In this document: positions 1-5,663 of the stretch, piece by piece
How the letters are laid out: the number at the start of each line of letters is the position of its first letter
How positions within the stretch are numbered: position 1 is the stretch's first letter
Source: Marinobacterium sp. xm-d-530
Lineage (GTDB): Bacteria > Pseudomonadota > Gammaproteobacteria > Pseudomonadales > Balneatricaceae
Length of the DNA stretch: 7,954 nucleotides
Assembly (NCBI GenBank): GCA_949499045.1
Contig: CATEEE010000035.1
Coordinates: 1-7,954, forward strand
Direction of reading: 5' to 3'
Made by a program: the position numbers and the translations under genes
The notes under the pieces: model-generated
Seen by the model: the letters and a program-made list of their open reading frames with translations, nothing else
What the model was told of the DNA's origin: nothing
Databases searched by the model: none

Positions 1-399
1 TACCTACAACCAATGGTCCCGGCAGAGGGTGTCACACCTGTTGGTGAAATCGATGTGATCGAAGCGATCGGTAAAGAGAACAGCATGATCGTTGATATGC
101 GCATGAAGGATCACGTTCTTCAGCTAGGCACCATCCCAGGATCAATCAATATCCCATACACTGAAGTAGCGATGAACATGGATCAATTCGGCTGTGAGAA
201 AGAGAGTAAAGGTTGGAGCTGTGCGGATGCAAACACTAAGATCTACGCATTCTGTAACTCTAGCACCTGTCCACAAAGTCCAAGCGGAATTCGCGCTATG
301 ATCCGTGAAGGTTACCCAGCAGAACTGATCTACTACTACCGTGGTGGCTACCAAGACTGGACTATTCATGGACTCACAACGGTTGAGGGTGAACTCTAA
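1..399 (+). CDS. Rhodanese-like domain protein (3' part, start outside window)
   Basis: The reading frame is open from base 1, so the ATG at 13 is probably internal and the true N-terminus, possibly with a signal peptide, lies upstream. The visible 132 codons cover a full rhodanese fold: a DxR motif (D28/R30 counted from the ATG at 13), IPGSINIP near 41-48, the active-site loop FCNSSTCPQSP at 80-90, and the closing YRGGYQDW at 109-116. Rhodaneses carry persulfide sulfur on the loop cysteine (C81, bases 253-255), moving sulfane sulfur to thiol or cyanide acceptors. The loop is not the usual CRxGxR type: it lacks the basic residues and has a second cysteine five residues on (C86), giving CxxxxC. 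I recall related proteins in marine gammaproteobacteria with a CNGPxCGQSP loop. Two more cysteines (C61, C70) make four. A terminator follows directly, so this is the last gene of its transcript. Family call is firm; substrate and location are unknown. Confidence 0.88.
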   Translation, partial: YLQPMVPAEGVTPVGEIDVIEAIGKENSMIVDMRMKDHVLQLGTIPGSINIPYTEVAMNMDQFGCEKESKGWSCADANTKIYAFCNSSTCPQSPSGIRAMIREGYPAELIYYYRGGYQDWTIHGLTTVEGEL

Positions 400-427
400 T
401 TGACAGAGTGAGCTTATAAATATTCTT

Positions 428-452
428 AAGAGGCCTTAGTGCCTCTTTTTTT
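428..452 (+). terminator. Intrinsic terminator after the rhodanese gene
   Basis: A perfect 7-bp stem, AAGAGGC (428-434) with GCCTCTT (441-447), has a 6-base loop and runs straight into T residues through 452. It lies 29 bases after the rhodanese stop codon. This is a textbook Rho-independent terminator on the plus strand and separates the rhodanese transcript from the next gene. Confidence 0.9.
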
Positions 453-453
453 A

Positions 454-495
454 TTCCTGATCAATGAATAAAATAGGTTAAATTTTGATCAGGGA
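454..495 (+). repeat. Inverted repeat spanning promoter and RBS of the 502 gene
   Basis: TTCCTGATCAA (454-464) is the inverted complement of TTGATCAGGGA (485-495) except for one T/G position, which would be a G-U wobble in RNA. The arms are 20 bases apart. Each arm holds the 6-base palindrome TGATCA, with centres 28 bp apart. The right arm contains the Shine-Dalgarno AGGGA (491-495) of the gene starting at 502, and a -10-like TAAAAT (469-474) lies between the arms. It could be a pair of operator half-sites around a promoter, or an RNA stem hiding the ribosome-binding site. The repeat is seen directly; either role is inference. Confidence 0.6.
469..474 (+). promoter_or_regulatory. Possible -10 box for the 502 gene
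   Basis: TAAAAT matches TATAAT at five of six positions and lies about 33 bases before the TTG start. No convincing -35 is visible: the corresponding position falls in the T-run of the preceding terminator. A local promoter is expected because the terminator at 428-452 would otherwise cut the gene off. Tentative. Confidence 0.3.
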
Positions 496-501
496 CATGA
501 C

Positions 502-1032
502 TTGAAAACTTACAGTCTAAAAGCGCTACTTCTCTCTACACTAACCTTGGCCAGTGGTGTTCTAAAAGCAGACGATTCTGCCAGAGCCTTCTACCAGCTC
601 GCTGAGAGACCGGTAACATTGATTGATATGGGTTTTTATCGACTCAATCTCGATTTGGACAAGCAATTAATCCCGAATGTAGCAGACCTTCTGAACACAC
701 GTGAGGAGCAGATTGGTATGCGATCCTACCTCTCTTCTTCGCCTGATACCGATATTATTTTGATTGTTGAGACACGCCTAAAGGGTGCATTTGATGATTC
801 TCGAAGCACACGCAAAGCCAAGGCACTGTGCGACAAAATTACCGCTGAATCCGCACTCTATTTTTTTCGCAACCCTTTAATCGATTACTTTCAAACATTT
901 GATCCGTTTGAGGAGCCACTCCCTGAGGAGTTGGAAGGTCATCTTGAAAGTGCGCTACGACTCAGTGCGATTGTCCCCACCAAAGAGGGATTGCCAGAGT
1001 ATCGTTGCATGCGTCCGCTAAAGCTTCGTTAA
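502..1032 (+). CDS. Exported protein of unknown function (TTG start)
   Basis: I do not recognise this 176-residue protein. Residues 1-23 look like a Sec signal peptide: a lysine at 2, a hydrophobic core (ALLLSTLTLASGVL, 9-22) and cleavage probably near LKA-DD at 22-25, so the product is likely periplasmic. The mature part is mixed polar and charged, with no transmembrane segment. It has only two cysteines (in ALCDK near 108 and EYRCMR near 168), which could form one disulfide, and an acidic stretch near 132-146. The start must be TTG at 502: the frame has a stop at 469-471, no ATG or GTG lies between, the next ATG would remove the signal peptide, and AGGGA (491-495) sits 6 bases upstream. It stands alone after a terminator and ends tail-to-tail with the omega-amidase gene, overlapping by 4 bases. 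Being a gene is well supported; function is unknown. Confidence 0.8.
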   Translation: MKTYSLKALLLSTLTLASGVLKADDSARAFYQLAERPVTLIDMGFYRLNLDLDKQLIPNVADLLNTREEQIGMRSYLSSSPDTDIILIVETRLKGAFDDSRSTRKAKALCDKITAESALYFFRNPLIDYFQTFDPFEEPLPEELEGHLESALRLSAIVPTKEGLPEYRCMRPLKLR

Positions 1033-1829
1033 AGCTCAACAATTCGTCGTTTAACACCGCTCAATGTGAACGCGTCACGATCAGCTGCCGCCGGGAAGCG
1101 AGATCTATAGTCTATTAGAGCGTCTTTATTGAGTGAAACAGATTCTATCCTGGATTGAAAAGGCTCACTATCTTTCAATAGCTCACCATCAAACGAGACC
1201 ACTTGGCTATCGCCCGCGTAATCCAATCCGTTTCCGTCAGTACCGACTCGGTTAACCCCAACAACATAAGCTAGATTTTCAATCGCTCGGGCCTGAAGCA
1301 GAGAGCGCCAGGCGGGCCTTCTCGCGGCGGGCCAGTTCGCCACATAGATCAGCAAATCGTACTCGTCACAGTTTCTTGACCATACCGGGAAACGAAGGTC
1401 ATAGCAGACCTGTGGCATGATTCGCCACTCTTTATAGTGAATGATGACGCGCTCTTCACCTGCTGTATAGTGATTAGGCTCATCACCCATAGTGAACAGG
1501 TGGCGTTTATCGTATCTAGCGACACGGCCCTCAGGAGTGATAAAAAGAAAGCGATTACGATACTCACCTGCCACCAACACAGAGAGACTACCCGCTAAAG
1601 CTTTCCCACTGCGAGAAGCAAGCCCAATCAGCCATTGCACATTTTCTCCATCGATCGGTTCTGCGCAGGTTTCAGGGGACATTGTGAAACCTGTTAAAAA
1701 CATCTCCGGCAGAATCACAATATCACAGCTATCTAAGGCTAAGATCTCAGCCTCAATGGCCTCACGATTGGATTGTGAGTTCTCCCAGGCTAGATCGATC
1801 TGAAGGTAGCTTAGCGTTAAATTCGACAT
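1029..1829 (-). CDS. yafV: Omega-amidase, YafV-like nitrilase family (C-N hydrolase)
   Basis: This 266-residue protein has the nitrilase-superfamily catalytic triad at the expected spacing: E42 in ILPEMF, K108 in YDKRHLF and C142 in QVCYDLRFP, with E117 (GDEPNHY) as the usual accessory glutamate. Length and sequence resemble E. coli YafV (about 256 residues, recalled) and eukaryotic NIT2. These are cytosolic omega-amidases that hydrolyse alpha-ketoglutaramate to 2-oxoglutarate and ammonia, and alpha-ketosuccinamate to oxaloacetate. The gene begins 13 bases inside the end of the aminotransferase gene, in another frame. No good Shine-Dalgarno precedes its ATG, so translation is probably coupled. 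The pairing fits: the transaminase uses glutamine and produces the keto-acid amide that this enzyme removes. At its 3' end the stop shares TTAA with the opposing gene's stop. Confidence 0.93.
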   Translation of the reverse strand: MSNLTLSYLQIDLAWENSQSNREAIEAEILALDSCDIVILPEMFLTGFTMSPETCAEPIDGENVQWLIGLASRSGKALAGSLSVLVAGEYRNRFLFITPEGRVARYDKRHLFTMGDEPNHYTAGEERVIIHYKEWRIMPQVCYDLRFPVWSRNCDEYDLLIYVANWPAARRPAWRSLLQARAIENLAYVVGVNRVGTDGNGLDYAGDSQVVSFDGELLKDSEPFQSRIESVSLNKDALIDYRSRFPAAADRDAFTLSGVKRRIVEL

Positions 1830-2968
1830 AGACGTTCAATCGCTTTATCAAGAGTGTCATCTGCTTTAGCGAAGCAGAGACGAATACAACCTGTCTGCTC
1901 ACCATTTGAGTAGAAAGGTGATAAAGGGATAGCCGCAACACCCACCTCATCAATCAAACGCAGAACAAATTGATCATCAGGCTCATCGCTGATTGCGGTG
2001 TAATCAACCAACTGAAAATAGGTACCGTTGGAGTCGAGCAGTTTGAAACGGCTTTTTTCCAGCCCTCTAGCCAATCGGTCGCGTTTTTGCATAAAGAAAT
2101 CAGGCAGCGTTCTTGGATAGTCCGGCTCTTCAGCCATAAAGTCCGCTATCGCATGCTGTATCGGTGTGTGGCTAGTGAAGGTGACGTACTGGTGAACCTT
2201 GCGCAGCTCTTTGGTTAATGGCGCTGGCGCAACACAATAGCCAGTTCGCCAGCCAGTTACGTGATAAGTTTTGCCGAACGAAGAGACAATAAACGATCGC
2301 TCAATCAACTCTGGATGAGTATTCACACTCTGATGCACTCTCCCGTCGTAAACCAGGTGTTCGTATACCTCATCGCTGATGATCAATATGTCGGTATCTC
2401 TGACAAGGTCAGCCAGTGCATCTAAATCAGATCGCTGCCAAATTGACCCCGTAGGGTTATGTGGCGTGTTAATAATGATCATGCGCGTTTTAGAGGTAAT
2501 AGCTGCTCTGACTTGATCCCACTTAACCGAAAAGTCCGGAGGCAATAACTTAATGTGAACAGGCACCCCACCGTTAATCTCTATAGCAGGCTGGTAGCTA
2601 TCATAGGCGGGATCAAATACGATCACCTCATCGCCCGGTTGAATCACTGAGGTTATAGCCGAATAGATCGCCTCTGTTGCACCCGGTGTCACGGTCACTT
2701 CATTAGCCACGTCCAAATCACGACCATAATAGTTTTGAACTTTGGTCTTGATCTGTTCCAACAGCTTGGGAACACCCGCCAAGGGTGCGTATTGATTATT
2801 TCCAGAGGTGATCGCTCGGCCAACACCCTCCAATAACTTCTGCGGGCCAAGGTAGTCTGGAAAGCCCTGTGACAGGTTGATTGCCTGTTTTTCAGCCGCA
2901 AGTGCAGACATTGTGGTAAAGATGGTTTCACCAACAGAGGGCAGTTTGGTTTTTGGATAGTTCAGCAC
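1817..2968 (-). CDS. ybdL: PLP-dependent aminotransferase, YbdL-like (methionine/glutamine transaminase)
   Basis: A 383-residue class I/II (fold type I) aminotransferase, close throughout to E. coli YbdL as I recall it, for example NLSQGFPDY (31-39), NQYAPLAGV (58-66) and GTYFQLVDYTA (315-325). PLP-site residues are visible: N171 in NTPHNPTG, D199 and Y202 in ISDEVYEH, the Schiff-base lysine K233 in SSFGKTYH, and the carboxylate-binding R363 in CIRLCFAK. The family transaminates methionine and glutamine with keto acids, including 4-methylthio-2-oxobutyrate from methionine salvage, and resembles glutamine transaminase K. The start is GTG at 2968, with TAGGAG 6 bases upstream overlapping the stop of the preceding gene; the gap is 9 bases. 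It is third in a four-gene minus-strand operon and overlaps the omega-amidase gene downstream. Exact substrate preference cannot be read from sequence. Confidence 0.93.
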   Translation of the reverse strand: MLNYPKTKLPSVGETIFTTMSALAAEKQAINLSQGFPDYLGPQKLLEGVGRAITSGNNQYAPLAGVPKLLEQIKTKVQNYYGRDLDVANEVTVTPGATEAIYSAITSVIQPGDEVIVFDPAYDSYQPAIEINGGVPVHIKLLPPDFSVKWDQVRAAITSKTRMIIINTPHNPTGSIWQRSDLDALADLVRDTDILIISDEVYEHLVYDGRVHQSVNTHPELIERSFIVSSFGKTYHVTGWRTGYCVAPAPLTKELRKVHQYVTFTSHTPIQHAIADFMAEEPDYPRTLPDFFMQKRDRLARGLEKSRFKLLDSNGTYFQLVDYTAISDEPDDQFVLRLIDEVGVAAIPLSPFYSNGEQTGCIRLCFAKADDTLDKAIERLCRI

Positions 2969-2977
2969 GTTTAGCTC

Positions 2978-3352
2978 CTAAAACTCTCGTATCGTAGGTT
3001 CTTTTTTTATCGCTATTTTTAACCGATCGAGAACGTCGGCAATGCGCTCTCGACCTTTTCGATCATATAAATAGTTGGCGAGTCCTTCACTCGCTTTTTG
3101 TTCGCCATCAAGGCCTTCATGTATCGAAAGACATTGAAACCTAGCCTCTTCAAGTAATGGGTCTGACTGTATTGGCAAGCCTAAAAAAAGGTCCCACTCT
3201 GTAACCTCAGCCTCCCCAGAGAGAACTCGCTCAAGAAGGTTAATCACTGATCGTCTTGTTGGACGATAACTGGGTGTCCTGCCAAAGGTCAGGGCAACGA
3301 CCAACAGTAGAGTTGCCAGCAGAGTAAAGATAAATACTGGCAATATAGGCAT
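2978..3352 (-). CDS. Small conserved-looking membrane protein of unknown function
   Basis: A 124-residue protein with one N-terminal transmembrane segment (about residues 3-23), then a basic stretch (RTPSYRPTRRS, 25-35) that suggests the rest faces the cytoplasm. The soluble part has a notable core, LLERVLSGEAEVTEWDLFLG (39-58), then PIQSDPLLEEARFQCLSI (60-77), and a charged helical tail. I recall similar unnamed proteins beside DUF2489 genes in gammaproteobacteria but know no function. Its ATG overlaps the upstream TGA by one base (TGATG), with AGGGT 6 bases before the start, so it is translationally coupled to the DUF2489 gene. The downstream aminotransferase follows after 9 bases. The two small membrane proteins probably act together; a link to the enzymes beyond co-transcription is not evident. 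Confidence 0.82.
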   Translation of the reverse strand: MPILPVFIFTLLATLLLVVALTFGRTPSYRPTRRSVINLLERVLSGEAEVTEWDLFLGLPIQSDPLLEEARFQCLSIHEGLDGEQKASEGLANYLYDRKGRERIADVLDRLKIAIKKEPTIREF

Positions 3353-3834
3353 CAGTGCACCCTGTGCATCTCGTGATCGATCAGACGTTGTGCTGTAGCA
3401 TGGATGCGCTCTTGGTACTCAGCTTCAACTTTCAGCATCTCCATCTGAAATTTTCGTTGTGACTGCTTATCCAATGCTTTCCAATCTTGAAGAATAGGAA
3501 TATGTAATGTTTTACCATAGACCTCTTCAATCACTTGGTAAGCAGGGTCTTGGTGCAGCGATGCGTCATAATTATCAATCATCACTTTTAGACGCATACA
3601 CCCCTCTGTCAAAGTGATCTTATCATCGTGCAGTATGGCATTAGAGATGATTCGAATACTCTCTGTAAGATAACGACGATTAGCAGCAGCCTCTACCGCC
3701 AACTTCTCCTCTTGTTCAGCTAGCTGTCGAGTAATTTCTCGCTGGTCACGCAACTGTTTGGTAATAAACCATGCCAGAAGTGCAATGGCTATCACACCAA
3801 TTAAAATCAGGGTGTATACTAGGCTCTCGTTCAT
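3352..3834 (-). CDS. DUF2489-type membrane-anchored protein
   Basis: About 160 residues. An N-terminal transmembrane segment (about 6-25) is followed by a charged, probably coiled-coil stretch (26-52, rich in Q, E, R and K) and a soluble domain containing AILHDDKITLTEGCMRLKV (about 66-84), HIPILQDWKAL (111-121) and a helical C-terminus with EAEYQERIHATAQRLI (137-152). The TEGC-RLK core and overall plan match what I recall of DUF2489, a family with no assigned function. Two starts are possible: GTG at 3840 and ATG at 3834. I prefer 3834 because GGA lies 9 bases before the ATG but only 3 bases before the GTG. It heads the four-gene operon and is divergent from the HTH gene, whose start is 18 bases away, so its promoter must lie inside that gene. 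Confidence 0.82.
   Translation of the reverse strand: MNESLVYTLILIGVIAIALLAWFITKQLRDQREITRQLAEQEEKLAVEAAANRRYLTESIRIISNAILHDDKITLTEGCMRLKVMIDNYDASLHQDPAYQVIEEVYGKTLHIPILQDWKALDKQSQRKFQMEMLKVEAEYQERIHATAQRLIDHEMHRVH
3815..3820 (+). promoter_or_regulatory. Possible -10 box for the HTH gene
   Basis: TATACT matches TATAAT at five of six positions. It would start transcription near 3827 and leave a leader of roughly 26 bases before the ATG at 3853. No good -35 is visible at 16-18 bases upstream and the TG of an extended -10 is not in register. It lies inside the coding region of the opposing DUF2489 gene. Tentative. Confidence 0.3.
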
Positions 3835-3846
3835 TTTCACTAATCC

Positions 3847-3860
3847 ATTACCATGTTAAT
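3847..3860. promoter_or_regulatory. Imperfect palindrome over the HTH start codon, candidate operator
   Basis: ATTACCATGTTAAT is symmetric at 12 of 14 positions (arms ATTA/TAAT, centre CATG) and is centred on the start codon of the HTH gene. It lies 13 bases beyond the start of the divergent DUF2489 gene, so a protein bound here would sit over both 5' ends. Small XRE-family proteins commonly repress their own promoters from such sites. The symmetry is visible; the role is inferred, and an AT-rich 14-mer of this quality can occur by chance. Confidence 0.35.
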
Positions 3861-4092
3861 TCTCGATTCAAACGCACAGCTTGGAACTCTAATAGATGAG
3901 CTCTACTTAAAACCAACCGGTATGACTGCAGAGCAAGCTGCTGTGTTATGCGGTCTAGATACGACAGAGTTTAGCGCTATTCTATCCGGTGAGCTGCCAA
4001 TGAACCACAAAAGAGCGCTAGCATTATCTCGTGGTTTTAACACTCACATCAGTTTTTTCCAGAGTTACATTCCCAATAAATCCGAACAATAA
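3853..4092 (+). CDS. Solo XRE-family HTH protein, HigA/VapI antitoxin-like
   Basis: A 79-residue protein matching the HigA/VapI layout: a lead-in helix resembling 'HPGE-L-E-FL-PLG-T' (here NAQLGTLIDELYLKPTGMT, 7-25), a helix-turn-helix at about 25-47 (AEQAAVLCGL, then the recognition helix DTTEFSAILSG), and the tail MNHKRALALSRGFNTHISFF (50-69), like the 'A-RLA-FGTS-EFW' segment of the family. It should be a cytosolic dimeric DNA-binding protein. No HigB- or RelE-like toxin gene is beside it: the upstream neighbour is the divergent DUF2489 gene and downstream is the SulP promoter, so a regulator role is at least as likely as an antitoxin role. The start is ATG at 3853, just after an in-frame stop (3841-3843), with no visible Shine-Dalgarno; translation may be weak or from a near-leaderless message. 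A palindrome covers the start. Confidence 0.75.
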   Translation: MLILDSNAQLGTLIDELYLKPTGMTAEQAAVLCGLDTTEFSAILSGELPMNHKRALALSRGFNTHISFFQSYIPNKSEQ

Positions 4093-4110
4093 TTCAAAAT
4101 TAACCGACCA

Positions 4111-4139
4111 CCGACAAACTGCTACAAAACTGATAAAAT
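4111..4139 (+). promoter_or_regulatory. Sigma-70-type promoter for the SulP-Usp operon
   Basis: CCGACA at 4111-4116 (four of six to TTGACA) and TAAAAT at 4134-4139 (five of six to TATAAT) are separated by the optimal 17 bases. The predicted start, near 4146, gives a leader of about 30 bases. It lies in the 83-base gap after the HTH gene, where no terminator is visible, so some read-through from that gene is also possible. Confidence 0.55.
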
Positions 4140-4142
4140 TGC

Positions 4143-4173
4143 GGACTTTCGTTTTTTAAAATTCTGAAGGTCC
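4143..4173 (+). promoter_or_regulatory. Possible RBS-sequestering stem before the SulP gene
   Basis: GGACTTTC (4143-4150) can pair with GAAGGTCC (4166-4173), 8 bp with one G-U, around a 15-base AT-rich loop. The right arm contains the Shine-Dalgarno GAAGG (4166-4170), 5 bases before the ATG at 4176. If transcription starts near 4146, the left arm is only partly present, so the full stem would form only in longer read-through RNA. Pairing is seen; regulation is inference. Confidence 0.35.
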
Positions 4174-4175
4174 CA

Positions 4176-5654
4176 ATGAGCCCATCACTACACTACAACT
4201 GGTTCTCTAACGTACGTGGCGACATCCTCTCTGGTTTGGTCGTTGCCTTGGCTTTGATTCCAGAAGCGATCGCTTTCTCGATCATTGCTGGTGTTGACCC
4301 TAAAGTCGGCCTATACGCCTCTTTCTGTATCGCTGTTATTACTGCCTTTGCTGGCGGACGCCCTGGTATGATCTCGGCAGCAACAGGCGCTATGGCACTT
4401 CTGATGGTCACCCTGGTGAAAGAACACGGTCTTGAGTATTTGCTGGCAGCAACCCTATTGACGGGTGTCATTCAGATTGGTGCCGGTTATCTTCGCTTAG
4501 GTTCATTGATGCGCTTTGTATCTCGTTCGGTAGTAACCGGATTCGTTAACGCTCTAGCGATCTTGATCTTTATGGCGCAGTTGCCTGAGCTAATTGATGT
4601 TACCTGGCATGTTTATGCCATGACAGCAGCAGGCTTGGTGATCATCTACACCTTCCCCTACCTGACAACTAAGATCCCATCACCACTGGTCTGCATCTTG
4701 GTTCTGACGGCGGTTTCAATGGCACTTGGACTGGATATTCGCACGGTAGGTGATATGGGTGAACTGCCTGATACTCTGCCTATTTTCCTTTGGCCAGACG
4801 TACCTCTGACATTAGAAACTCTGTGGATCATTCTCCCTTACTCACTACCTCTAGCCGTTGTCGGCCTTTTGGAGTCACTGATGACGGCAACCATCGTCGA
4901 TGATCTAACCGATACCTCAAGTGATAAGAACCGTGAGTGTAAAGGTCAGGGACTTGCTAATATCGGTGCAGGCCTATTCGGCGGTATGGCAGGCTGCGCA
5001 ATGATTGGGCAGTCAGTGATTAACGTAAAGTCAGGCGGTAGAACTCGCCTATCAACACTGATCGCTGGTGTAGTTTTGCTGATACTGGTCGTTTTTTTAG
5101 ATGAGTGGGTCTCTCAGATTCCGATGGCGGCACTAGTGGCTGTCATGATCATGGTCTCTATTGGCACCTTCTCTTGGGAGTCGATCTTTAACTTACGCAA
5201 ACACCCAATGTCGACCAATATCGTTATGTTAACAACCGTCGCTGTCGTTGTTGCTACCCACAACCTGGCCTATGGTGTTTTCGCCGGTGTGCTGTTAGCG
5301 GCACTGTTCTTTGCCAATAAAATCGGTCAGTTCCTCTACATTGGAAAAGAGGAAGGCGAAGGTGAAAACCACCGTGTCTATCGAGTTGTCGGCCAGGTGT
5401 TCTTCAGCTCAAGTGATAAGTTCACTGCGGCGTTTGATTTCAAAGAGGATACCGATCGTGTCACTATCGATCTGTCACGCGCACACTTCTGGGATCTAAC
5501 TGCAGTGGGTGCACTGGATAAGGTGATTCTTAAATTCCGTCGCGAAGGCATCACGGTTGATACCGTTGGCTTGAACGAGGCGAGCGCTACCATCGTGGAC
5601 AAGTTCGCTGTACATGACAAACCTGATCAGATCGATGAGCTGATGGGGCACTAA
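4176..5654 (+). CDS. SulP/SLC26-family anion transporter with STAS domain
   Basis: A 492-residue inner-membrane carrier. Its hydrophobic domain (about 12-390, family fold 7+7 helices) includes family motifs: LIPEAIAFSIIAGVDPKVGL (27-46), GGRPGMISAATGAMA (60-74), QGLANIGAGLFGGMAG (258-273) and SGGRTRLS (286-293). A C-terminal cytosolic STAS domain follows (about 400-485), with DLTAVGAL at 440-447 in place of the SpoIIAA-type phosphosite loop. It most resembles B. subtilis YbaR-type SulP proteins as I recall them; members carry sulfate, bicarbonate or carboxylates. E233 in LLESLMTA falls where cyanobacterial BicA, aligned from memory, has a sodium-binding aspartate. That leans towards proton rather than sodium coupling but does not identify the anion. 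GAAGG lies 5 bases before the ATG. The universal stress gene follows after 9 bases. Family is certain, substrate open. Confidence 0.93.
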   Translation: MSPSLHYNWFSNVRGDILSGLVVALALIPEAIAFSIIAGVDPKVGLYASFCIAVITAFAGGRPGMISAATGAMALLMVTLVKEHGLEYLLAATLLTGVIQIGAGYLRLGSLMRFVSRSVVTGFVNALAILIFMAQLPELIDVTWHVYAMTAAGLVIIYTFPYLTTKIPSPLVCILVLTAVSMALGLDIRTVGDMGELPDTLPIFLWPDVPLTLETLWIILPYSLPLAVVGLLESLMTATIVDDLTDTSSDKNRECKGQGLANIGAGLFGGMAGCAMIGQSVINVKSGGRTRLSTLIAGVVLLILVVFLDEWVSQIPMAALVAVMIMVSIGTFSWESIFNLRKHPMSTNIVMLTTVAVVVATHNLAYGVFAGVLLAALFFANKIGQFLYIGKEEGEGENHRVYRVVGQVFFSSSDKFTAAFDFKEDTDRVTIDLSRAHFWDLTAVGALDKVILKFRREGITVDTVGLNEASATIVDKFAVHDKPDQIDELMGH

Positions 5655-5663
5655 GGAGTATTT

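Noticed and set aside
1492..1803. A 103-residue plus-strand reading frame inside the omega-amidase gene
   Set aside because: It is antisense to a gene with an intact catalytic triad and has low-complexity, basic composition with no recognisable motif or RBS; a shadow frame.
3853..4092. A complete toxin-antitoxin module
   Set aside because: Only the antitoxin-like HTH protein is present. The neighbours are a DUF2489 membrane protein and a SulP carrier, and no small toxin-like ORF fits the gaps.
4193..4471. A 92-residue minus-strand reading frame inside the SulP gene
   Set aside because: Antisense to the conserved SulP core, with no RBS and no family resemblance.
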